Shown: positions 39,230-50,020 of the stretch, piece after piece
Layout of the letters: each line of letters opens with the position of its first letter
Numbering within the stretch: the first letter of the stretch is position 1
Assembly (NCBI GenBank): GCA_030765055.1
Contig: CM060953.1
Span: 97,520,701-97,584,700, forward strand
Reading direction: 5' to 3'
DNA length: 64,000 nt
Source of the DNA: Mantis religiosa
Taxonomy: Eukaryota; Arthropoda; Insecta; Mantodea; Mantidae
Translations under genes and position numbers: made by a program
Notes under the pieces: model-generated
What the model saw: the letters and a program-made list of their open reading frames with translations, nothing else
Database searches by the model: none
Told to the model about the DNA's origin: nothing

Positions 39230-40548
39230 AAATATTTAAGTGATCAAAGATAGATCAAAGATAGATCAAAGCAAACGGTTTTATCACACATCTTACATGA
39301 GCTAAATGCTGATATTTGTGTAATAACTGAACATGGTATGAGTAAAGATGAGATTTGTAAATTATAAAACTATAAAATAGCTGGAACATATTTCAGGAAT
39401 TAATATTTGTAAAAAACGAAATTATAATATCCCAAATAAATTTGGAACGTTACTCTGTTGAGAAACTACAAGGTATGTCCAGAAAATAAGTTCTGTTTGG
39501 TAATAGAATTAAATTGTGTGCAGATACAGAAAAATTATTTATTGCACAGAATTCTATAACTCTTAAACTACTTTTCCACATAACTACCGAAATTTTGCAG
39601 GCATTTGTCATAGTGAGGCACAAGTTTTTGTGTGCCTTCTTCATAGAAGTTTGCCGCCTGTGTCTTCAACCAATTGGAAACATTTTCTTTCAGCTCTTCG
39701 TCATTATTGAAGATTTCAGATGCAAAAACAGATGAAAGTCACTAGGAGAGAGGTCAGGGCTGTACGGGGGGTGGTCAAACATGTCCCAGCCAAATCCCTG
39801 TAGGATGCTTTTCGTCGCATTTGCAGTGTGAGGTCGTGCATCCTCGTGAAGAAACACAACACCTTTTGACAGCATTCTAATTTCAATTGGGTTTCACTTT
39901 CCTAGCATTCAGAAAACGAATCACAGATCTGATTTCACAAGCGGTGGGATTTTCAATCACCACCGACATTTTAAACAAGCACAACAAAGCATATGTGGCT
40001 GACAGCGATCTCACAATGGAGCACATTTCTTCTCTTTGATACAGAGCGTCTTCCGCACATGTGCGGAACTGCAATTGCAGCGCTGCAGCGGAGATAAATT
40101 GAAACAGAACTTACTTTCTGGATTCCTCTTGTATTTGAGGTAGCAGGAATAAAAATATCATAATGTCAGGGAAATACAATAATTTTTGGTCTCTATAGAT
40201 CGCCCTCCACTTCACCAATAGAGCTCTTTTTAAAACTTGAAATATTGCTTCAAAAGTATGCAAATAAAGCTACTGACATTATTCTTGCTGGTGATTTTAA
40301 CATAAATGTTGATAGTACAGTTGCCATTTATAAAAAATTAATTAAAATATATAATATGTATAATATTAATGACTTAATTTTAGAACCAACTGGTGCTACT
40401 GAAAGCACATCTTCAATTATTGATCATGTCTCCCCTAATATTCAAATATCCTCTGCATCTATAATCAATACTCATATCTCTGATCACTATGCACAACTAG
40501 TATATTTCAAAGCTACACAGTATGAAGTTGAGGGCAAAGAAATTTAAA
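39230..40548 (+). pseudogene. CR1-like ORF2 endonuclease domain, split by mariner
   Basis: The left part (39250-39466) reads HILHELNADICVITEHGMSK, the N-terminal endonuclease block with catalytic Glu. The right part (40132-40548) continues with FGLYRSPSTSP, ILAGDFNINVD (GDFN block), SSIIDHV and a closing ISDHYAQLVYF (SDH block). The text flows across the 663-bp mariner at 39469-40131 (SVEKL then FEVAGIKI), which fixes the order of insertion. A few stops near 39365. Confidence 0.75.
39469..40131 (-). mobile_element. internally deleted mariner-like element
   Basis: Terminal inverted repeats (CAAGGTATGTCCAGAAAATA at the left; CAAGAGGAATCCAGAAAGTA read inward from the right) are flanked by TA duplications at 39467-39468 and 40132-40133. 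The minus strand encodes the start of a mariner transposase (MSVVIENPTACEIRSVIRFL) joined near 39880 directly to its C-terminal part (FLHEDARPHTA, then PPYSPDLSPSDFHLF with the last catalytic Asp). The middle, with the first catalytic Asp, is gone. Non-autonomous; could be mobilised only by a related transposase. Confidence 0.9.
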
Positions 40549-40899
40549 TAATCCGCTGTATAAATGATGAAAATATTTGAAATTTGGTAAACATGTTAAC
40601 CACTGAAAGCTTGGATTCTATTGAGAGATTTTCATGTAAATAGCAATATATATTTACAGTATATTCAAACATTATTTTGACATTGCTTGTCCATTGAAAC
40701 AAATAACTACCAGTGGTATAAAAAGGAAAGGATAAAATTGCCTACAGAACTAGTAAAGCAAAAAGAAAATGAAAGATTTATATGCCCCCTGTAAAAATAC
40801 ATCTCTACCATGTTACAAAAATAAGTATAAGAAAGCAAAAACTATATATCTAAAAAATGTAAATAGTTTAAAAGTGAAAACATACAGGGAAAAAATGGA

Positions 40900-42115
40900 G
40901 CAATAAAAAATATTTCAAAATCTGCTTGGAGTATAGTAAATAAAGCAAGGAAAAATAAACAGCTGCATAGAAATATGAAATTAAACATCCTGGGGGAGTT
41001 GGTAGAAGACCCTAAAATAATAAGTGAAAAAGTCAATAATTTCTTTACTAATTTTGCTGGGAAAATATCACATTTAAGTAACTTTAATGATATGACTGTC
41101 ACTTCCTTATCTACCTTTTTGTTCAATCCAGTTACAGAAAATGAAATAAACACAATTAACAAATTACAGAATAAACAAAGTAGCAGGTGGGATGAGATCA
41201 GTCCACTTATTCTGAAACAGTGTAAAGCAGCTCTCATCAAGCCATTAACTTATTTAATAAACTTCTCATTAGAAGAAGGAAAATTTCCAAACTTGGAATA
41301 ATTAAGCCACTTTTCAAAAAAGGTAATATAAATGATATCAATAACTACAGGCCGATCACTCTAATCTCTGAAATTGCAAAAAGTTTTGAAAGAGTCATAT
41401 TTTCGAGACTAATAGCCTATCTTGAAAAATGCAATATAAAGGAAAACTTCCAGCATGACTTTCGTAAAAACAGATCCACCATTACAGCTATCAGTCACTT
41501 CAAATAATTGTAGAAAAGATTCAAAGTAACAACAAGATTAGTACCCTATTTCTTTATTTATCCAAAGCCTTTGACTGTGTAGATCACTATCCTTTTAAAT
41601 AAGCTAGACAGATATGGAGTTAGAGGCCTCCGCAAAGAATTAATTAGATGTTATTTAGTTGGCAGAAAAAAAAAAAAAGACTGAAATTGTCCATAAGAAT
41701 GACACGTTTGTTCAAAATGTAGAATCCAATATAGAAGCAGTTAAATATAGGTACCCCAAGGCACAGTGCTAGGTCCATTATTGTTTATACTTTATGTCAA
41801 TGATATAATGCCTCCTAAAAAAAATGCCTCCTAGTACCATTGTTACTTATGCTGATGATACTACAGCAATTTGCTGAAGAAAAAAAAAACAGACAAAGAA
41901 TTACTTAGAAATGTGAAGAATTTTACTTCCATACTTTTTAATTATTTTGAAACTTTGTATTTGAAATGTAATGTCCAAAAGACAGCAGTAATGGGATTCA
42001 GTAGGCCAATTAAAAATGTTAACGACCACAGTATACAGGTTCGGAGTAGTTCAAAATGTTAACACACGCAAATTTCTTGGCCTTCAGGTAGACAACTGTT
42101 TAAAATGGACAGACT
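40900..42115 (+). pseudogene. CR1-like reverse transcriptase, heavily broken
   Basis: The first open part is 40975-41301. Later frames show IIKPLFKKGNINDINNYRPI, a LYLSKAFDCVDH block, GTVLGPLLFILYVNDI near 41760-41805 and TYADDTTAI near 41845-41870, the RT catalytic box. Many frame changes and A-run indels. Cut off at 42127 by the gypsy LTR. Confidence 0.75.
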
Positions 42116-42126
42116 ACATAGATTAT

Positions 42127-42521
42127 TGTTGGGAACCCATTGTTGCTATTGGTTGCCGACACACACAAAGGGGCAGATAGTGCAGCGCGGAGAAGACTTG
42201 CCGAAACAGATAAAGTTAGATGACCGTCTGGTAATTTCTGGAACAGTGAATAGAGAACATTCCAAAAACGTCTAGAAATACGAGTGAGCTATAAAAGGGA
42301 GCCGCGATCGCCAGTTGGAAAGTGTGGTAATCGGAACTGCTTGTGCGTACAGCTGTGTTTTGAAAGTGAATTATTTTGTGATCGACGACCTTGCGGATTA
42401 TATTTGTATATGTTACGTAGTTCTGCAACTGTAAGAGTTTACCAAAGTGTATTTCTACGGAAATAAAGAACATTTTGAATTTCTGCAAATTGGATTTTAA
42501 TTCTACGAATCCACAGTCACA
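42127..42521 (+). repeat. 5' LTR of gypsy copy 2
   Basis: 395 bp, starts TGTTGGGAACCC and ends CAGTCACA. Contains a TATAAAAG box at about 42291 and an AATAAAG near 42461, a plausible LTR promoter and polyadenylation pair. Followed by a primer-binding-like ATTGGTGTCAGGAAGTGGAA. Confidence 0.88.
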
Positions 42522-42550
42522 ATTGGTGTCAGGAAGTGGAACATACGACA

Positions 42551-43700
42551 ATGGACGCTGCATTCGCAAAAATTTAGAAGAGCAGAAAGAAATGAGAACA
42601 CCGAATGACAACCTCGCTGCGAAGACGGAGGTGGCAAATAGCAACTTGGCCGCGACGATGACCGCTAAGATGACCGAATTAGCCACAGAAATGAAGGCCG
42701 AATTGACCACGGAAATGAGAGCAGCGAACGACAGCCTGGCCACGGAAATGAAGGACGAATTATCTGAAATGAAGGCTGCGAACGAAGCCCTTGCCGCCAA
42801 ATTTGTGGAGCAGTTGGCCGGCGTGAAGGAGCATGTCACGGAGTTGGGCGAGCGCGTCGAGGACCAGGCGAACCGCGTTAACGACCTGGAGGGGAAGGCC
42901 GACAGTAACACCAGATCCCCGAAGCCCATGGTGAAGGACATCGTCGGCAGGAGGTAGGACTTAAAAGGCCGACACGCCGGGGCGCGACACATCTGCGCCC
43001 GTCAAACCACCAAAGTACGACGGCACGTCAACATTCGAAGTCTTCCGCCGTCAATTCAAAACGGTGGCCAGACACAAGTGGTCAACAGAGGAAGAGGCCG
43101 CACAGCTAATAGCCAGCCTCCAGGGACGGGCCACAGAGGTCCTGAACGGGTCCAGACAGCGGTGGTGGCTAAGGTTATCTGGGAAGCCCTGGAAAATCGC
43201 TTCGGAAACCACCGCTTAGCCGCAGCCAATTGAAGTCAAGGTTACAGCAGCCAGGGGAGACGCTGAAGTTCGCCCTGGCAATTGAACAGCAGGCCAGCAA
43301 GGCTTAATCGACCTCCCACCTGAGTTCGTATCCCGGGAAGCCGCCTACGCTTTCCTTGACGGGGTACGAGACACCGAGATACGTCAGCGCCTAATGCGTT
43401 CGTCGCTGAGGTGGCTGAGGTGATACTGGGACTGAATACCCTCAGGAAGCACGAGGCGACGGTCGACGTCGGCAAGAAGGTCCCGCGGCTCATTGGAGAA
43501 GTGATACTCCGGCAACCTGAAGAACGCCTTGGAATTTGCATGGTCATTCTGAAGAAAGATGTGGTTGTCCCCGCCAGAAGCGAGGTGGTGGTGGTGATGG
43601 CGCAACTGGAAGGCCAGCTAACGAACATGATGCTGGACCGGAAGAAGCCTGTGCACGGACTCTGTAGTCGGGTCATTGTTGCCGTGCCAAGAGGAGGTGC
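42551..43700 (+). pseudogene. gag remnant of gypsy copy 2
   Basis: A 160-codon frame (42475-42957) has a long Glu/Lys/Ala coiled-coil (MTAKMTELATEMKAELTTEM...), followed by a frame-shifted KPPKYDGTSTFEVFRRQF block near 43005-43060. The zinc-knuckle part present in copy 1 appears to be missing around 43395. Protease-like text (VILGLNTLRKHEATVDVGK) follows at 43420-43475. Non-functional. Confidence 0.75.
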
Positions 43701-43949
43701 CAGTGAGGCTGCTCAACCTGACAGACACCGATAACGATATCCAGGCCGGGATGGAGTTGGGAACTTGCGAGCCCGTGGTCAGTGTAATACCAAGGAGGTG
43801 GCACAGGAGCCGGTGCCGAAGCAACACCTGGGGCCCCGGCTGGAAGGATTACTGGAGACAGCGGCCGATCACCTGACCGTAGAACAGCTGGAGAAGTTCG
43901 ACAACTGCTGAGACGATACCAGCGTGTCTACATCCAAGGTAACAGCGAC

Positions 43950-45020
43950 TACGGCCGCACGGACCGGGAGCTCTACTTTCTCAACACCGGAGACGCCAGG
44001 CCTATTCGGTAACCGCCCAGACGCTTTCCGCTGGCAAAACAAGCAGCGGTACGGGACATGCTGGAGGACATGAGATCCAGGGAAGTGATTGAACAGTCTG
44101 ACAGCCCTTGGTGTTCCCCTGTAGTTCTGGTGACGAAGAACGGCGAGCTACGCTTCTGCATAGACTACAGGAAGCTGAACGCTGTCACCAGGAAGGACTA
44201 TTTCCCCTTACCCCGGATTGACGACACCCTGGACATGCTTGCTGGTGCGCAGTGATTCTCGAACCTGGACCTGAAGCCTGGTTACTAACAGGTGGCTTTA
44301 GACCCGACAAACAAGGACAAGACTGCGTTCTCAACAGGCCAAGGGCTTTGGCAGTTCACAGTTATGCCCTTTGGCGCTGCAATACACCAGCTACCTTCCG
44401 ACGCCTCATGGAGTCAGTGATGAGAGGATTGACTTAGGACGCCTGCCTGATATACCTGGACATCGTTGCAAGACCTTGGAAGATCATCTCGACAACCTGA
44501 GTGAGGTGTTACAGAGACTGCTGGCGACCAACCTGAAGCTAAATGCCTAGAAGTGCTATTCTTCCGCAAAGAAATCAAATACTTGGGCCACATAGTCTCA
44601 CCAACCGGAGTGGCCACAGACCTTGAGAAGAGACAGGCCATGAGGGATTGGCCTCGGCCAAAGGATAAGAGAATTGCGCAATTTCCTAGGGCTGTGCAAT
44701 TACTACCGCCGTTTCATAAAGGGGTTCTCCAACATCGCCAAGCCCCTCACCCGCCTGACAGAAGAACACCGGCCTACTACAGCAAGATGCTCTTCAAGGC
44801 AAAGAACTACTGCATTACCCGGCGAGAACTGATGGTAGTAAAGACCTTAGAGCACTTCCACAAGTACCTGTACGGTCAGCCATTCCACCTGAGGACTGAC
44901 CACTCCGCCCTAACCTGGCTACTCAGTTTAGAAACGTGGAAGGCCAGAGAACCCGTTGGGTCCAGAGGCTGCAGGAATATGACTTCACCTCTGAACATCG
45001 TAGACGGAAGAGCCACGGCA
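43950..45020 (+). pseudogene. RT / RNase H remnant of gypsy copy 2
   Basis: 44058-44255 carries SDSPWCSPVVLVTKNGELRF, IDYRKLNAVTRK and FPLPRIDDTLDML. 44330-44460 continues in other frames with a FGLC/FALQ-type block and LIYLDI. 44553-45107 holds EIKYLGHIVSPTGV and RNase H blocks KAKNYCITRRELMVV and LRTDHSALTWLLS. An internal stretch between RT and RNase H is missing. Stops and shifts throughout. Confidence 0.8.
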
Positions 45021-45099
45021 ATGCAGACGCAATGTTCCGAAGACCCTGCCCAGAAGATTGCGGCCATTGCACACGAGTGGAACAGAAGGAGCGTGCCGC

Positions 45100-46068
45100 A
45101 GCCGTGAGGAGGGAGCAGCTGTGAGGAGGGAGCAGCTGGCGGATGCCGACTTGGAGCCACTCTTGAAGGAATTGGAGGCAAGACCAACCTGGGAGGACAT
45201 CACACCAAGGAGCGCGACATACAAGTCGTACTGGGCCCAATGGGACTCATTGAAGATCAAAGAGGTCGTGCTGTTCCGGGTATGGGAATCACCTGATGGG
45301 AAGGCGCAGAGAGAACAGTTGGTACTTCTTCGGAGTAAGGTCCCGGAGGTCTTAGAGGAAGTGCACGCCGGTACCTCAAAAGGACACCTGGGAGCGAACC
45401 GAACGATAGACAAACTCCGACAGCACTACTACTGGCTGAGGCTCTGAGCAGACGCTGAGAGATGGTGCCGTCAATGTCATGTGTGCGCAGCGAGTGGCGG
45501 CCTCCAGACTAGGAGCCGGAGTCGCATGCAGCAGTACAACGTCGGAGCGCCTTTCGAACGCATCGCTGTCAACATAGCTGGACCATTCCCAGTGTCCGAC
45601 CGAGGCAATAAGTGCCTGACAGTGGTCGTGGACTGCTTCACCAAGTGGCCGGAGGTGTATGTCATCCAGAAACAGGAGGCAAAGGCAATTACAGACTACC
45701 TCGTGGAGCAACTGTTCTGCCGTTTTAGGGTGTCGTTAGAGCTCCACAGCAACCATGGTACCAATTTTGAGTCTAACCTAATGAAGGAGGCACTGGAAAG
45801 ACTTGGGGTGAACAAGACCCACACAACACCCCTACATCCGCAGTCGGACGGCATGGTGGAGAGGTACATCAAGACCTTAGAAAAACACCTGAGGAAGATC
45901 GTGGCCAGCCATCAGCGAGACTGGGACATCAAGGTGCCACTGTTCTTGCTGGTTTACCGCTCGTCAACACACATCACTGGGATGACTCCAGCCAGCTTAA
46001 TGTTCGGCCGAGAGTTACGCCTCCCTTGTGACTTGGCTTTTGGTAGCCCCCGGACACAAAACAGCTAG
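45100..46068 (+). pseudogene. integrase remnant of gypsy copy 2
   Basis: 45058-45447 carries the HHCC-type zinc part (GHLGANRTIDKLRQHYYWLR); its Cys pair continues at 45470 (CHVC). The 195-codon frame at 45481-46068 is an almost full-length core: FTKWPEVYV, HSNHGTNFESN, TTPLHPQSDGMVERYI, MTPASLMFGRELRLP. Compared with the usual core, the first catalytic Asp reads Asn (AVNIAGPFP) and the second reads Asn (HSN), while the Glu is kept (VER). A stop at 45446 separates the halves. The enzyme is dead. Confidence 0.85.
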
Positions 46069-46184
46069 CAACAGTATGTGGAGAGCCTCGTGGATCATCT
46101 TCAGGACATGCATGAGATGGCTCATCAGAACATCCAGAAGGCGAGCGACCGCATGAAGACCCGATATGTCAGGCAAACCAACAG

Positions 46185-46732
46185 TTGAGTCCAGAGGTTC
46201 TACTCCCATTAGTCCTGAACCCGTAGGACCTAGACCCGGGCCTCTTTCAACCAGGGAGTATCCGAGTTGTCCCAAAGGGCGCCCGTCATCCTCCGTGGGA
46301 CTTTCCATAGGGTAAGACCTGGGTTACTATGGGTTACTAACAAGACCCCCCCCCATCTGGTCCGAGGACACAAGACGGGATGGAAGTGGATATGCCACTG
46401 ACGCGCGCCAACACCAAAATGGGAAGGCAACTGATATGACCTCGGTGAGGCCGTCTGGCGATCTAGCACGCCTCCTACTAGCTCTGCAGGCTAGTACCCG
46501 GAAATATTAATGGCTTCCCTCAACCCCATCCGGAGACGTACCCGATCACCCACGGGTATTGGGAACCAATGCCCCCTCGAGACCAACCCAATCCTAACAA
46601 CTCCCAAAGGGAGGGGCTCGAATGTTCGGCCTGAGGTTCCTCTAGTAACGTCAGAGGTACCACGAGTGCTAAGGGTCCGCAGTGCTCGCACCACGGCAGC
46701 TGAAGGGCACGGATCCGCTCCCCTATGGGAAG
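46185..46732. mobile_element. unclassified 548-bp insertion in gypsy copy 2
   Basis: GC-rich sequence absent from gypsy copy 1 at the equivalent place (between the integrase and the 3' tail). It is flanked by a 7-bp direct repeat CCAACAG (46178-46184 and 46733-46739). No terminal inverted repeat, A-tail or recognisable protein. Contains a C-run near 46351-46359. Could be a non-autonomous element or the end of a larger retrotransposon. Confidence 0.55.
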
Positions 46733-46970
46733 CCAACAGCCAAGGGTTCCAGCAAGGTGACCTGGTCTGGTTGTATTGCCCTACCCGGACCAAGGGACAC
46801 TGCCCGAAACTTCAAAAACCATGGCAATGACCGTACCGGTCGATAAAGAGGATTAACAACGTCTACTGCATCCAGAAGGAGCCCCGAGGAAAAGTGTTAC
46901 TGGTACACCTGGATCGTCTGGCCCACTACGATGGTGATGTTCGGGACGACCAGCCTTGAGGAGGGACCAG

Positions 46971-47273
46971 TGTCGCGAACCCATTGTTGCGATTGGCGGC
47001 TGACGCACACAAAGGGGCAGATAGTGCACCGCAGAGATAAAAGGCTTGCCGAAACCAATTAAGTTAGATGACTGAAAGGTTCGCGTTTCGTCTGATAATT
47101 TCTGGAACAGTGAATTGAGAACATTCCACAAACGTCTAGAAATACGAGTGAGTATATAAAAAGAGCCGTGATCCCCAGTTGGAGAGTGTGGTAATCGGAA
47201 CTCTGTGTGTGTGTACAGCTGTGTTTTGAAAGTGAACTCTTTTGTTTTTGATCTACGACCTTGCAGATTATAT
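46971..47273 (+). repeat. 3' LTR of gypsy copy 2, truncated
   Basis: Matches 42127 onward, with TATATAAAAAG at about 47153 at the TATA position. The match ends at GATTATAT near 47273, so the last roughly 90 bp of the LTR are gone. Confidence 0.88.
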
Positions 47274-47386
47274 AAGAAATTGATTTAAAGTGATATAGAT
47301 TCTGAGATGCTTAAGAATGTTATGATTATTTACAGCTTACTGATTATTATTGAGCTATTCGTCCAGTATCACATTTTTAGACGTTT

Positions 47387-47620
47387 TCAGAATTCTTCTA
47401 GTATGCTCTGTAGTTTGTTTATTTCAATTGTATATACTATTATCAGTGCTATAAGTGTGAAGACAACAATCCCATCGATAGGAGCATTTCTGTTGGTATC
47501 TTGATGAACCCTCTTCAAAGATGGTGTCGAAATTGAACAGTTTTCCGTCATATACACTTGGTCTATTTCGTTGTTCCTGATGTTCCTAAAATGCTGTTTA
47601 AGCCTAATGTTCAAATTCTT
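47387..47620 (-). pseudogene. PLE endonuclease C-terminal fragment
   Basis: Minus strand reads MNIRLKQHFRNIRNNEIDQ, then TENCSISTPSLKRVHQDTNR. This is the end of the same PLE type found at 49725-50020 (NIRLKEHFRNIKNKEIDK ... PPLKRVH). Fragmentary. Confidence 0.65.
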
Positions 47621-47624
47621 GGAA

Positions 47625-48215
47625 ACTCATCATAAAGGCTTTCCCACTAATTTTCAAACATTGGTATAGATACATGGATTACATCTGGGCGAAATGTTAA
47701 GGTTACTTAATTTACAGAATCCCACATTAAAATTGTCCGTAGAAAAAGAGAAAAACAAAATCACTTTCTTACACTTGCAACATCAGAAAACATAAAAAAC
47801 TATAATTATAGAAAAGAAACTAGAACTATAGGAAAGAAACACACACAAAATATCATAAAATCAGATGGATACAACCTAAGACAACACAGGCATCCTGCTA
47901 TCAACAGTTAAACTTACAAGCTGGTCAATGTCTCTTTAAACAAGATAGAATACATCAAAGAATATAATCATATGATTCACATTACAGAATACAATGGATT
48001 CAGTGCTGAATTGGTCAAAAAGAAAATTGATAAATTCAAAATACAACAAAGATGCAGACAAATAACTACTCTTTCTCCAATCAGTAATAAAAGTTCATAC
48101 AGAAAATTTACATACCATCCTAGAGCTACATACCTTTTCCAAAAAGTCTTCAAAAACACAACATTACTTAGGCTACGTAGAACAAATTCAGTGTACAACT
48201 CCTTTTGAAAGCACA
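47625..48215 (+). pseudogene. PLE RT fragment
   Basis: Plus strand, broken frames: KAFPLIFKHWYRYMDYIW (the YVDD-type box reads YMDY), then SDGYNLRQHRHP, HMIHITEYNGFSAELVKKK and KFTYHPRATYLFQKVFK, which parallel the RT-to-endonuclease linker of PLE 2 (36887-38500). No intact domain. Confidence 0.7.
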
Positions 48216-48386
48216 TAATAAAAAAGAGAAACCCTCAGACTAAAAATTAGGTGTGTCCAAATATGAGGGTCATTCAATAAGTAGTGCAACACATTTAAGT
48301 TAATTGGTGGAAATTAATCATTTCTTCACACTAGCCATACATAGGCTAAGGTTTTGGATGGATAGAGTCAAGATGAAAAATTCAAT

Positions 48387-48459
48387 GCCATGGCCAGGAT
48401 TTGAACCATGGATCTCCTGGTTTCCATCCAGTCGCTCTAACCTATTGAGCTACCATGGC
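48387..48459 (-). repeat. tRNA-like head of SINE family 2
   Basis: 73 nt folds roughly as a cloverleaf: acceptor GCCATGG/CCATGGC, D-arm GCTC/GAGC, anticodon arm CTGG/CCAG with loop ATGGAAA (apparent anticodon GGA), T-loop TTCAAAT. The T stem is mismatched. It sits in a SINE, so I do not call a working tRNA gene. Confidence 0.7.
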
Positions 48460-48846
48460 CAACATGCCGTGGTTCAAATCCTGGCCATGCTATTGAATTT
48501 TTTATGTTGACTCTATCCATTCAAAGCCTTAGCCTATGGCTAGCGTGAAGAAATGATTAATTTCCATCACTTAACTTAAATAATAAGAGTTTAATGGTGA
48601 AGCCTGGAATTAAGTACTTACGATAGTTACCACAAACGGTGTATCTCGGATGCAAGAGCTGGCTAGTGTGAAGAAATGATTAATTTCCACCACTTAACTC
48701 AAATAATAAGAGTTTAATGGTGAAGCCTGGAATTAAGTACTTAGGATAGTCACCACAAACGGTGTATCTCGGATGCGAGAGCCTTTAGTGGTTGACTGGG
48801 AAAATATATGAGTCAGTTGGAGAATTTAATGTCAGCATGGCATTTG

Positions 48847-48919
48847 GCCATGGTAGCTCAATGGGTTAGAGTGACTGGATGGAAACCAGAACATCCGTGG
48901 TTTAAATCCCGGCCATGGC
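48847..48919 (+). repeat. tRNA-like head of SINE family 2
   Basis: Same cloverleaf-like 73-nt sequence in plus orientation, with box A TAGCTCAATGGGTTAGAG and a mutated box B GGTTTAAATCC. Confidence 0.7.
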
Positions 48920-49724
48920 ATTAAATTTTTCATGACTCTATATAGTGCAACTCATTTTTTTTCTTAAGTCACTTTGGTTTCATTCAGGATTCAAATACAG
49001 CATGTTATTGGAGATCAGACAGGTTTGCTCAACTTTATGATGACAGACGCCTTGCCCAACGACTCACCGTGGTTTTCTCTACTGTCAGGTCTCTGTAGAC
49101 ATTCTGCAAGTTTCTATGAATACCTGTGATACTCTGATTTTTCACCAAAAGAAACTCAATAACTTACTCTCTGTTTGGAACGCACCTCCATTACAGATGC
49201 CATTTTGAAGGCTAGTTATAGCGTTACCAGCTACCGGAAATTAGCTATGAAAATAAAAGAAACTGTTTGAGGTCAAGTTGGAATATTTAAAAATGTCCTA
49301 CACAGCATTTCAATTTTTTTCCAACTAAAATTGGCAGAGAATTCAACTAGAATTGACAAAGTTGCATTACTTATTGAACATCCCTCGTAAATTGCAAAGG
49401 CTGTTACAACTTTTACTGTCTACGTACCACAAGAAGCAAAGAGAGGAATGAAGGGGAGAGGGGTTTGAACTCTTTATCTGCTCTGTTAGTGGATATGTTT
49501 ACTAGGAAATGAGTGTATGAGACTGCATATGAGTCAGCCATGTTGCCAGATCTAATGCTCTTTGCAGTAACTGTAGTGATAGGTATTATGTATGGGTGAG
49601 TTATGTGACAACACATGTGTATTTTAAAGGAACCGAGCATTCTTGTCATACTCGGAAGGCGAGCATAAACACTGTGTGGACAGCAAAAGTGATTACATTG
49701 CACATTCCTCTAGCTTGCCTACTT

Positions 49725-50020
49725 GTTCTGGGCAGACAGTACATTGGCAAAACAAAATGGAATTTGAACATTAGGCTTAAAGAGCATTTTAGGAACATCA
49801 AGAACAAAGAAATAGACAAATCAGCAGTAGTGTACCATTTTTGGAATGATAATCATGATATAGAACAAGAAATCCATTTATTAAAAAGTGTTCAGGATGC
49901 AACATGGGAAAAGATATAAAGAAATATGAAGGAAAACTGTTCAATTTTGACACCACCTTTGAAGAGAGTTCATTAAAATACCAACAGAGATGCCGCTATT
50001 GCCTCGAAGGAGTTAACCAA
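49725..50020 (+). pseudogene. PLE GIY-YIG endonuclease fragment
   Basis: Reads GRQYIGKTKWNLNIRLKEHF (YIG half of GIY-YIG and following Arg/His/Glu region), SAVVYHFWNDNHDI and LLKSVQDATWEKI, then a stop and a frame ending PPLKRVH. The GIY half is missing. Decayed. Confidence 0.75.

Larger units (their letters stand above)
35350..42126 (+). mobile_element. CR1-like non-LTR element with SGNH-hydrolase ORF1, multiply interrupted
   Basis: Pieces of one plus-strand element in the expected order: ORF1 N-terminal region (35350-36280), SGNH hydrolase domain (36289-36770), ORF1 C-terminus (38936-39069), endonuclease (39230-39468 and 40132-40548), RT (40900-42115). Reading continues across a PLE (36790-38935) and a deleted mariner (39469-40131). 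A hammerhead-bearing inverted repeat sits inside ORF1 at about 35713-35941. The second gypsy element cuts off its 3' end at 42127. Confidence 0.75.
42127..47273 (+). mobile_element. Ty3/gypsy LTR retrotransposon, degenerate (copy 2)
   Basis: 5' LTR 42127-42521, 3' LTR 46971 to about 47273 (truncated by roughly 90 bp at its end). gag, RT, RNase H and integrase remnants lie in order. Related to copy 1 (same gag and integrase wording) but with a different LTR sequence. Carries a 548-bp foreign insertion at 46185-46732. The purine tract GAGGAGGGACCAG precedes the 3' LTR. Confidence 0.9.
48297..48943. repeat. multimeric tRNA-derived SINE (family 2) with inverted and tandem units
   Basis: Inserted with a 14-bp target duplication AGTGCAACWCATTT (48283-48296 and 48944-48957). 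Layout: a tRNA-like unit in minus orientation (48387-48459), a plus-oriented half unit, two tandem copies of a roughly 122-bp body segment (from about 48538 and 48661), then a plus-oriented tRNA-like unit (48847-48919). The same units occur at 51804-52250. Confidence 0.85.
48264..49387. mobile_element. non-autonomous mariner-type element split by a SINE
   Basis: Ends are inverted repeats, TGAGGGTCATTCAATAAGTA at the left and CGAGGGATGTTCAATAAGTA read inward from the right, flanked by TA (48262-48263 and 49388-49389). The interior without the SINE is only about 470 bp and shows no transposase frame. A multimeric tRNA-SINE (48297-48943) landed inside the left terminal repeat region. Confidence 0.8.

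Noticed and set aside
48387..48459. Functional tRNA gene (anticodon GGA)
   Set aside because: The T stem is mismatched, it lacks the long variable arm expected of tRNA-Ser, and identical heads sit inside mobile SINE units with target duplications.
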